In this document: positions 1 through 5,031 of the stretch, one piece after another | Layout: each line of letters starts with the position of its first letter | How positions within the stretch are numbered: position 1 is the first letter of the stretch | Assembly (NCBI GenBank): GCA_947383645.1 | Contig: CANDEH010000125.1 | Location: 1 to 5,950 of the forward strand | Direction of reading: 5' to 3' | DNA from: an uncultured Clostridia bacterium | Lineage (GTDB): Bacteria; Bacillota; Clostridia; Oscillospirales; Oscillospiraceae | Length of the DNA: 5,950 bases | Notes under the pieces: generated by a model | What the model was told of the DNA's origin: nothing | The model's database searches: none | The model's input: only the letters and a program-made list of their open reading frames with translations | Translations under genes and position numbers: made by a program

Positions 1-699
1 CTGGCCTTCGGCGTGGTCCAGGGCTTCCTGGTGGCCCATCTGGGCATCCAGCCCTTCATCATCTCCCTGGCGGGCATGTTCTTTGCCAAGGGCATGACCA
101 CCATCGTCAGCAAGGAGCCCATCCGCGTGACCAACGAGGGCTTCCTGGCGATAAAGGAGATGCGCATTATCGTGCCGGGCCTGGGCTCCAACAACAAGCT
201 GGGCCAGTACATCCCCGCCTATGTGGAGGCGGGCGTAATCATCGCGCTGCTGGTGGTGGCGCTCCTGTTCTGTCTCCTCCGCTGGACCAAGCTGGGCCGC
301 GCCTTCTACGCCGTGGGCGGCAACAACCAGAGCGCCAACATGCTGGGCATCAACGTGCCCCGGACCAAGTTCCTGGCCCACGTGCTCTGCGGCCTTCTGG
401 CGGGCCTGGGCGGCATCCTCTACTTCCTCCACGTGGGCAGCGGCGACGTGGCCAACGGCGCGGGGGACGAGATGAACGCCATCGCCTCCTCCATCATCGG
501 CGGCACCCTGCTCACCGGCGGCGTGGGCAACGTCATCGGCACCTTCTTCGGCGTGCTGAGTTTGAACACCATCAAGCGCATCGTCTCCTCCCTGGGCTTT
601 GACGAGGCATGGTGGTCCAACATCACGGTGGCCGCCATGCTCTGCCTGTTCCTGGTGATCCAGAGCATCGTCCTGCTGCGCAAGAACAAGGACAAGTAA
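1..699 (+). CDS. yjfF: Sugar ABC transporter permease, YjfF-type (5' end missing)
   Basis: Inner-membrane permease of a ribose/galactofuranose-class (BPD_transp_2) ABC importer; only the last 232 residues are in the window. The frame is open from base 1 and the GTG at position 13 is internal, so the true start lies upstream. Recalled E. coli YjfF resembles this protein more than AraH or RbsC: the stretch PFIISLAGMFFAKG near residue 18, the AVGGNNQSANMLGI loop after a hydrophobic segment, the NAIASSIIGGTLLTGGVGN signature, and a WW pair before the last hydrophobic helix. The C-terminus is Lys/Asp-rich (KNKDK), as expected for a cytoplasmic tail. Full-length family members are about 330 residues, so about 100 are missing. 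Its stop overlaps the ribosome binding site of the kinase gene, so the two are probably co-transcribed. From that context the substrate is probably L-arabinose, perhaps the furanose form, or an arabinose-containing sugar; this is inference. Partner permease, ATPase and binding protein would lie upstream. Confidence 0.88.
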   Translation: MAFGVVQGFLVAHLGIQPFIISLAGMFFAKGMTTIVSKEPIRVTNEGFLAIKEMRIIVPGLGSNNKLGQYIPAYVEAGVIIALLVVALLFCLLRWTKLGRAFYAVGGNNQSANMLGINVPRTKFLAHVLCGLLAGLGGILYFLHVGSGDVANGAGDEMNAIASSIIGGTLLTGGVGNVIGTFFGVLSLNTIKRIVSSLGFDEAWWSNITVAAMLCLFLVIQSIVLLRKNKDK

Positions 700-705
700 G
701 GAGGA
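698..705 (+). promoter_or_regulatory. Ribosome binding site of the kinase gene, overlapping the permease stop codon
   Basis: AAGGAGGA, a near-perfect anti-16S match, begins inside the TAA stop of the permease (697-699). Its GGAGG core lies 5 nt before the ATG at 710. The arrangement fixes the kinase start and suggests translational coupling. Confidence 0.85.
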
Positions 706-709
706 ACCC

Positions 710-2236
710 ATGAAAACCTGTTTAGGTCTCGAATTAGGATCCACGCGGATCAAGGCGGTGGCCATCGACGAGGCGTTTCGCCCGGTGAGCGCCGGGGACT
801 ACACCTGGGCCTCCCGGTACGAGAACGGGGTGTGGACCTACCCCCTGGAGGAGGCGTGGACCGGCCTGAAGGCCGCCATCGCCCAGGTGGAGAACCGGGC
901 GGACATCGCCGCCATGGGCGTCTCCGCCATGATGCACGGCTACCTGGCCTTCGACGGGGACTGGAAGCTGCTCACCCCCTTCCGCACCTGGCAGAACACC
1001 ATCACCGGCCAGGCCGCCGCCGAGCTGACGGAGCTCTTCGGCTTCAACATCCCCCAGCGCTGGAGCATCGCCCACCTGTACCAGGCGGTACTGAACGGGG
1101 AGTACCACGTCCCCCGCATCGCCCACATCACCACGTTAGCCGGCTACGTCCACTACATGCTCACCGGCGTCAACGCCGTGGGCGTGGGGGAGGCCAGCGG
1201 CATGTTCCCCATCGACAGCCAGACGCTGGACTACGACGCCGGGATGATGGAAAAATTCGACGCCCTGATCGCCTCCCGAAATCTGCCCTGGAAGCTGTCG
1301 GATCTGCTGCCCAAGGTGCTGGTGGCCGGAGAGAGCGCCGGGGTTCTTACGGAAACGGGCTCCGCCCTGCTGGACGGTCTGCTCCCCGCCGGGATCCCCT
1401 TCGCCCCGGCGGAGGGGGACGCGGGCACCGGCATGACCGCCACCAACGCCGTGGCCCCCCGGACGGGCAACGTGTCCGCCGGCACCTCCATCTTCTCCAT
1501 GGTGGTGCTGGAGCGGCCTTTGAAAAAGGTCTACGAGGAGATCGACCTGGTGACCACCCCTACCGGGGCCCCGGTAGCCATGGTCCACTGCAACAACTGC
1601 ACCAACGACACCAACGCCTGGGTGGGCGTCCTGCGGGAGACCGCCCGGCTCTTCGGGGCCGATCCGGACGCCGGCCAGCTGTACACCAAGCTCTATGAGA
1701 AGAGTCTGGAGGGCGACGTGGACTGCGGCGGCGTGATGGTCTGCAACTACCTGGCCGGGGAGGGCGTCACACACATGGACGCCGGCCGGCCCCTGGTGGT
1801 CCGGACCCCGGAGACGAAATTTACCCTGGCCAACTTTTTCCGCTCCCAGCTCTACGCCACCATGTCCACGCTGAAGATCGGCATGGACATTCTGGCCTCG
1901 GAGGGGGTGGCCATCGACTCCCTCACCGGCCACGGCGGCCTCTTCAAGACCCCCGTGGTGGGCCAGAGCTACATGGCCGCCGCCTGCAACGCCCCCGTCA
2001 CCTGCATGGAGACCGCCGGAGAGGGCGGGCCCTACGGCATGGCCCTGCTGTGCTCCTATCTGCTCCACAAGGGGGCGGGGGAGAGCCTGGAGAGCTACCT
2101 GTCCCAAAAGGTCTTCGCCGGCGTCTCCGGCTCCACCGTCCAGCCGGACCCCGCCTGTGTGGAGGGCTTCAACACCTACCTCCAGCGGTACATGGCCCTG
2201 CTGGAGGTGGAGAAGACCGCGGCAGAGAAACTGTAA
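710..2236 (+). CDS. araB: FGGY-family carbohydrate kinase, likely L-ribulokinase (short, non-classical AraB)
   Basis: Predicted cytoplasmic kinase phosphorylating L-ribulose to L-ribulose 5-phosphate with ATP, 508 residues. Visible FGGY features are: an N-terminal phosphate-binding stretch LGLELGSTRIKA (5-16); a substrate-region TWQNTITG (93-100); EGDAGTG (235-241), with Asp237 the likely catalytic base; GNVSAGTS (253-260), a second phosphate motif; GHGGLFKTP (407-415), the adenosine region; and GEGGPYGMA (437-445). E. coli AraB is about 566 residues and begins with a GLDFGSDS-type motif. This protein is shorter, has Glu8 where Asp is usual, and looks closer in size to xylulokinases. The ribulokinase role therefore rests mainly on its position directly upstream of araA and close to araD, with no other kinase seen. 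It could act on another ketopentose. The ATG is set by a strong Shine-Dalgarno, and the stop overlaps that of araA. The gene symbol is a functional assignment, not a claim of orthology to E. coli AraB. Confidence 0.85.
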   Translation: MKTCLGLELGSTRIKAVAIDEAFRPVSAGDYTWASRYENGVWTYPLEEAWTGLKAAIAQVENRADIAAMGVSAMMHGYLAFDGDWKLLTPFRTWQNTITGQAAAELTELFGFNIPQRWSIAHLYQAVLNGEYHVPRIAHITTLAGYVHYMLTGVNAVGVGEASGMFPIDSQTLDYDAGMMEKFDALIASRNLPWKLSDLLPKVLVAGESAGVLTETGSALLDGLLPAGIPFAPAEGDAGTGMTATNAVAPRTGNVSAGTSIFSMVVLERPLKKVYEEIDLVTTPTGAPVAMVHCNNCTNDTNAWVGVLRETARLFGADPDAGQLYTKLYEKSLEGDVDCGGVMVCNYLAGEGVTHMDAGRPLVVRTPETKFTLANFFRSQLYATMSTLKIGMDILASEGVAIDSLTGHGGLFKTPVVGQSYMAAACNAPVTCMETAGEGGPYGMALLCSYLLHKGAGESLESYLSQKVFAGVSGSTVQPDPACVEGFNTYLQRYMALLEVEKTAAEKL

Positions 2237-2242
2237 GGAGGA
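2235..2242 (+). promoter_or_regulatory. Ribosome binding site of araA, overlapping the kinase stop codon
   Basis: AAGGAGGA overlaps the TAA stop of the kinase gene (2234-2236), with 7 nt between GGAGG and the ATG at 2249. It repeats the stop/Shine-Dalgarno design of the upstream junction (TAAGGAGGAA at both). Confidence 0.85.
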
Positions 2243-2248
2243 ATACAT

Positions 2249-3712
2249 ATGAACTACACATTTTGGTTTGTGGTGGGCAGTCAGTTCCTGTACGGCCCCG
2301 AGGTGCTGGAGACCGTGGCCGCCCGGGCCAGGGAGATGGCGGAGGATCTCAGCAGGGCCCTGCCCTTCCCCCTCGTCTACAAGGTGACCGCCAAGACCAA
2401 CCGGGAGATTGCCGATGTGGTGAAGGAGGCCAACTACGACGACAGCTGCGCCGGCATCATCACCTGGTGCCACACCTTCAGCCCCTCTAAGATGTGGATC
2501 AACGGCCTGGCCAGTCTCCAGAAGCCCTGGTGCCACTTCGCCACTCAGTACAACCGCGAGATCCCCAACGAGGAGATTGACATGGACTTCATGAACCTGA
2601 ACCAGGCCGCCCACGGCGACCGGGAGCACGGGTTCATCGGGGCCCGTCTCCGCGCCCCCCGGAAGGTCATCGCCGGCTACTGGCAGGACGGGGAGGTTCG
2701 GGAGCGCATTGGCAGCTGGATGAAGGCCGCGGTGGGCGTGGCCTTCTCCCGAAGCCTGAAGGTCATGCGCTTCGGCGACAACATGCGCGAGGTGGCTGTC
2801 ACCGAGGGCGACAAGGTGGAGGTCCAGACCAAGCTGGGCTGGCAGGTGAACACCTGGGCGGTGGGCGACCTGGTGAAGGAGATGAACGCCGTCACCGGCG
2901 CCGAAATCGACGCTCTGATGGAGACCTACAGGGCCAGTTACGACATCACCACAGACAACCTTGACGCCGTCCGCTATCAGGCGAGAGAAGAGATCGCCAT
3001 GAAGAAGCTGCTGGACGCCGAGGGCTGCCGCGCCTTCTCCAACACCTTCCAGGACCTCTACGGCATGGAGCAGCTCCCGGGCCTGGCCTCCCAGCACCTG
3101 ATGGCCCAGGGCTACGGCTACGGCGGCGAGGGCGACTGGAAGGTGGCGGCCATGACCGCCATCATGAAGGCCATGGGCGAGAACGGCAACGGCTGCTCGC
3201 TGTTCATGGAGGACTACACCTACAACCTGGAGCCCGGCAGGGAGTACAGCTTAGGCGCCCACATGCTGGAGGTCTGCCCCTGCTGCGCCGCCGGCAGACC
3301 CCGGATTGAGACCCACCACCTGGGCATCGGCATGAACGAGAAGGACCCCGCCCGCCTGGTCTTCGAGGGCAAGGAGGGGGACGCCATTGTGGTTTCCCTC
3401 ATCGACATGGGCGGCCGCCTGCGTCTCATCTGCCAGGACATCCACTGCGTGAAGCCCATCCTCCCCATGCCAAACCTCCCCGTGGCCCGGGTGATGTGGC
3501 AGGCGGAGCCCAGCCTCACCACCGGGGTGGAGTGCTGGATCACCGCCGGCGGCGCCCACCACACGGTGCTCAGCTACGACGTCACCGCCGAGCAGATGAA
3601 GGACTGGGCCAACATGCTGGACATCGAGTTTGTCCACATTACCAGGGACACCACCGTGGAGTCCCTGGAGCACGACCTCTTCCTCAGCGACCTGGCTTGG
3701 AAACTGAAATAA
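2249..3712 (+). CDS. araA: L-arabinose isomerase
   Basis: Cytoplasmic, metal-dependent (normally Mn2+) isomerase converting L-arabinose to L-ribulose, the first step of the pathway. The 487 residues fit the family (about 490-500). The N-terminus FWFVVGSQFLYGPEVLE (5-21) is the family signature, followed by the WCHTFSPSKMWI substrate region (73-84) and the HFATQYNREIP stretch (96-106). The four metal/catalytic positions known from E. coli AraA all have counterparts: Glu294 in GGEGDW, Glu321 in FMEDYTY, His338 in GAHMLEVCP, and the His437-His438 pair in GGAHHTVLS (the second aligns with E. coli His450). Nothing is missing, so the enzyme should be active. It starts 12 nt after the kinase stop with a strong ribosome binding site. 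Its stop codon abuts a perfect palindrome, which begins on the next base. Confidence 0.97.
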   Translation: MNYTFWFVVGSQFLYGPEVLETVAARAREMAEDLSRALPFPLVYKVTAKTNREIADVVKEANYDDSCAGIITWCHTFSPSKMWINGLASLQKPWCHFATQYNREIPNEEIDMDFMNLNQAAHGDREHGFIGARLRAPRKVIAGYWQDGEVRERIGSWMKAAVGVAFSRSLKVMRFGDNMREVAVTEGDKVEVQTKLGWQVNTWAVGDLVKEMNAVTGAEIDALMETYRASYDITTDNLDAVRYQAREEIAMKKLLDAEGCRAFSNTFQDLYGMEQLPGLASQHLMAQGYGYGGEGDWKVAAMTAIMKAMGENGNGCSLFMEDYTYNLEPGREYSLGAHMLEVCPCCAAGRPRIETHHLGIGMNEKDPARLVFEGKEGDAIVVSLIDMGGRLRLICQDIHCVKPILPMPNLPVARVMWQAEPSLTTGVECWITAGGAHHTVLSYDVTAEQMKDWANMLDIEFVHITRDTTVESLEHDLFLSDLAWKLK

Positions 3713-3740
3713 CCTACTTTTTCTTGAAAGAAAAAGTAGG
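3713..3740. repeat. Perfect 12-bp inverted repeat (hairpin) directly after araA
   Basis: Arms CCTACTTTTTCT (3713-3724) and AGAAAAAGTAGG (3729-3740) match perfectly around a TGAA loop, beginning on the base after the araA stop. The stem is AT-rich inside with GC-rich ends. The sequence after it (CAAAAAGAAC) has no T-run on the + strand, and none follows it on the - strand, so it is not a textbook intrinsic terminator. It may be a partial terminator, an mRNA-stabilising hairpin at the araA 3' end, or a dispersed palindromic repeat. The rest of the gap to araD (3741-3803) is AT-rich without a recognisable element. Confidence 0.85.
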
Positions 3741-3803
3741 CAAAAAGAACTTTAATGGCGCTTTTCTGCAAGAAGATTGGAATAGAACTTTCATGACGTT
3801 TTT

Positions 3804-3809
3804 AAGGAG
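3804..3809 (+). promoter_or_regulatory. Ribosome binding site of araD
   Basis: AAGGAG lies 6 nt before the ATG at 3816 and supports that start. Unlike the two upstream junctions, it does not overlap a preceding stop codon. Confidence 0.8.
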
Positions 3810-3815
3810 ATTCAT

Positions 3816-4514
3816 ATGTTAGAAGCCTTAAAAAAGCAGGTTTGTGAGGCCAACCTCCTTCTGCCCAGGCACGGCATGGTGACCTTCACCTGGGGCAACG
3901 TCTCCGGCATCGACCGCGCGCAGGGTCTCATGGTAATCAAGCCCTCCGGGGTGGAGTACAACGACATGCGGCCCGAGGATATGGTGGTGGTGAGCCTGGA
4001 GACCGGCGAGCGTGTGGAGGGGAAGTACAAGCCCTCCAGCGACACGGATACCCACCTGGCGCTGTACCGGGCCTTCCCGGGTCTGGGGGGCATCGTCCAC
4101 ACCCACAGCCGCTGGGCCACCAGCTTCGCCCAGGCGGGGCGGGGCGTCCCCGCTATGGGCACCACCCAGGGGGACTACTTCTACGGCGAGATTCCCTGTA
4201 CCCGGAAGATGACCCCCGCGGAGATCACCGGGGACTACGAGCTGGAGACCGGGAACGTTATCATCGAGACCTTCCGCACCCGGGGAATCGACCCCATGGA
4301 GATCCCGGCGGTACTGGTGTGCAGCCATGGCCCCTTCGCCTGGGGCACGGACCCCTTCAACGCGGTCCACAACGCCGTGGTGCTGGAGGAGTGCGCCTTT
4401 ATGGACTTCCACGCCATGGCCCTCACCCCGGGCCTGGGCGCCATGCAGCAGGAGCTGCTGGATAAGCACTACCTCCGCAAGCACGGCCCCAACGCCTACT
4501 ACGGTCAAACCTGA
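3816..4514 (+). CDS. araD: L-ribulose-5-phosphate 4-epimerase
   Basis: Class II aldolase-fold epimerase, Zn-dependent and cytoplasmic, converting L-ribulose 5-phosphate to D-xylulose 5-phosphate, the last step of the arabinose branch. It has 232 residues against 231 in E. coli, and the key positions fall at the same numbers. Asp76 is in the SSDTDTH stretch. His95 and His97 (IVHTHS) and His171 (CSHGPF) are the zinc ligands. Asp120 (QGDYF) and Tyr229 (AYYGQ) are the acid/base pair proposed for the E. coli enzyme. Other family marks are the TWGNVSGID loop (25-33) and the KPSGVEY phosphate-binding stretch (42-48). The complete active site supports function. It sits 103 bp after araA behind a palindrome, so it may have different expression or mRNA stability from the genes before it. 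No separate promoter is clear. It is followed by a cluster of hairpins. Confidence 0.97.
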   Translation: MLEALKKQVCEANLLLPRHGMVTFTWGNVSGIDRAQGLMVIKPSGVEYNDMRPEDMVVVSLETGERVEGKYKPSSDTDTHLALYRAFPGLGGIVHTHSRWATSFAQAGRGVPAMGTTQGDYFYGEIPCTRKMTPAEITGDYELETGNVIIETFRTRGIDPMEIPAVLVCSHGPFAWGTDPFNAVHNAVVLEECAFMDFHAMALTPGLGAMQQELLDKHYLRKHGPNAYYGQT

Positions 4515-4538
4515 CCGCCGCGGGGAGACGCAGACAGA

Positions 4539-4559
4539 GCTGCCGCCCATATCGGCAGC
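4539..4559. repeat. Hairpin 1 of the araD-spoIIE cluster (7-bp GC stem)
   Basis: Arms GCTGCCG (4539-4545) and CGGCAGC (4553-4559) pair perfectly around CCCATAT. It starts 25 nt after the araD stop. No T-tract follows, so a terminator role is possible but weakly supported. Confidence 0.6.
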
Positions 4560-4572
4560 CCCGGAAAAGAGC

Positions 4573-4600
4573 AGGGACGGATTCTTTTGAATCCGTCCCT
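4573..4600. repeat. Hairpin 2 of the cluster (12-bp perfect stem, TTTT loop)
   Basis: Arms AGGGACGGATTC (4573-4584) and GAATCCGTCCCT (4589-4600) match perfectly around TTTT. Its last three bases are shared with the left arm of the next palindrome, so the two stems compete at their base. Confidence 0.85.
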
Positions 4601-4642
4601 CAGCTTGTCGAAAAAACCGTTGGGTTTTTCGACAAGCTGAGG
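4598..4642. repeat. Hairpin 3 of the cluster (18-bp perfect stem)
   Basis: The left arm (4598-4615) starts CCTCAGCTTGTCG and ends in five A. The right arm (4625-4642) starts with five T and ends CGACAAGCTGAGG. All 18 positions pair around a 9-nt loop. It is the longest perfect palindrome seen in the window. The T-run lies inside the stem and is not a trailing terminator tract. Confidence 0.9.
4606..4634. promoter_or_regulatory. Two inverted matches to the Spo0A box (0A box), speculative
   Basis: TGTCGAA at 4606-4612 and its reverse complement TTCGACA at 4628-4634 each match the 0A box consensus known from Bacillus and Clostridia exactly. They lie upstream of spoIIE, a known Spo0A-activated gene in B. 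subtilis. Against this, they sit about 400 bp before the spoIIE start, no clear promoter follows, and the second match is implied by the palindrome once the first exists. Binding is unproven. Confidence 0.3.
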
Positions 4643-4669
4643 CAAATTGCGGCCTTTGGCCGCAATTTG
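4643..4669. repeat. Hairpin 4 of the cluster (12-bp perfect stem, TTT loop)
   Basis: Arms CAAATTGCGGCC (4643-4654) and GGCCGCAATTTG (4658-4669) match perfectly around TTT. It begins on the base directly after hairpin 3. Confidence 0.85.
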
Positions 4670-4670
4670 T

Positions 4671-4682
4671 CGCCTTCGGGCG
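4671..4682. repeat. Hairpin 5 of the cluster (4-bp stem with TTCG tetraloop)
   Basis: CGCC-TTCG-GGCG forms a C(UUCG)G tetraloop hairpin, an unusually stable RNA fold for its size, one base after hairpin 4. Alone it would be unremarkable; its place in the series makes it worth listing. Confidence 0.5.
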
Positions 4683-4695
4683 GGTGATTGCACGC

Positions 4696-4722
4696 GAAAG
4701 GAACCCCGCTTGGGTTCCTTTC
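4696..4722. repeat. Hairpin 6 of the cluster (11-bp perfect stem)
   Basis: Arms GAAAGGAACCC (4696-4706) and GGGTTCCTTTC (4712-4722) match perfectly around CGCTT. No T-run follows on either strand, so it is not a standard intrinsic terminator, though it could still help end or protect the ara transcript. Confidence 0.8.
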
Positions 4723-4784
4723 ACACTATCCTCCTTACCGCCATTCTACTCTGCCGATTTCTTTGACGCGCTGTTCTTTCGCTC

Positions 4785-4799
4785 CGTTGAAAGTCAACG
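4785..4799. repeat. Small inverted repeat CGTTGA-AAG-TCAACG
   Basis: Perfect 6-bp arms flank a 3-nt centre about 235 bp before spoIIE. It is operator-like in size and symmetry, but it matches no site I recognise and could be chance. Confidence 0.35.
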
Positions 4800-4916
4800 A
4801 CCCCGCCGCTGTATCCCTGCGTGTATTTCCCCGCTTCTGACACGGCAGAAAAAATTCCCCCTTTCCCCGCCCCTGCTCTCTTTTCCCGACAGCAACCTCA
4901 TATTTCCCCCTGTACA

Positions 4917-4952
4917 CTGTCCTGTACTACAGCCGATCCGGTTGCAGGACAG
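4917..4952. repeat. Inverted repeat CTGTCCTG / CAGGACAG in the spoIIE upstream region
   Basis: Perfect 8-bp arms at 4917-4924 and 4945-4952 enclose 20 nt. The left arm overlaps a direct repeat of CCTGTAC (4909-4915 and 4921-4927, 12-bp period). It could be a stem-loop in the spoIIE leader or a protein site; its function is unknown. Confidence 0.35.
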
Positions 4953-5014
4953 CGAAGTCCGGCAGCAGAGCCGCTTTCCGGCCCGACCCGACCGGCTGCC
5001 ACACCAGACACGAC

Positions 5015-5021
5015 AAGGGGG
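5015..5021 (+). promoter_or_regulatory. Ribosome binding site of spoIIE
   Basis: AAGGGGG lies 10 nt before the ATG at 5032. It is weaker than the AAGGAGGA sites in the ara cluster, but it is the best candidate and supports this start over any upstream non-ATG codon in the long open frame. Confidence 0.6.
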
Positions 5022-5031
5022 ACAAGCATCC

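Larger units (their letters stand above)
4723..5031. other. Non-coding stretch upstream of spoIIE
   Basis: No convincing gene, tRNA or riboswitch is seen. The + strand is pyrimidine-rich, with C/T runs near 4855-4890. The spoIIE frame is open back to 4591 but has no ATG or ribosome binding site there, and its conceptual product is not membrane-like, so it is best read as untranslated. Short open frames on the - strand look like compositional artefacts. The spoIIE promoter should lie here or in the hairpin cluster, but I cannot point to a good -35/-10 pair. Confidence 0.6.

Noticed and set aside
1136..3097. 653-codon open frame on the - strand across the kinase and araA genes
   Set aside because: It is antisense to two clear genes. 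Its product is rich in Gly, His, Val, Leu and Ala without domains, as expected from the complement of GC-rich codons.
3724..3756. Possible promoter for araD (TTGAAA with TTTAAT)
   Set aside because: The spacing is 21 nt, the -35 lies inside the palindrome, and AT-rich sequence gives such matches easily.
3496..3822. 108-codon open frame on the + strand through the araA end and the palindrome
   Set aside because: It is an out-of-frame reading of araA continued into the AT-rich gap; its tail is just the translated palindrome.
4573..4722. Hairpins read as ordinary intrinsic terminators of the ara operon
   Set aside because: None is followed by a T-run on either strand; the T-tract of hairpin 3 is inside its stem. 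A terminator role is not excluded, but I do not annotate it.
3828..4724. 298-codon open frame on the - strand across araD and the hairpin cluster
   Set aside because: It is antisense to the intact araD gene, has low-complexity composition and no family resemblance.
4763..4815. Possible promoter for spoIIE (TTGACG or TTGAAA as -35)
   Set aside because: No hexamer 16-18 nt downstream matches TATAAT at more than about three positions.
4909..4927. TGTAC repeats as an AraR-type operator
   Set aside because: Only short half-site similarity, wrong spacing for the palindromic operator, and placed before spoIIE and not before the arabinose genes.
4515..5031. tRNA genes, as found near spoIIE in B. 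subtilis
   Set aside because: I find no T-arm consensus with matching acceptor and anticodon arms on either strand.
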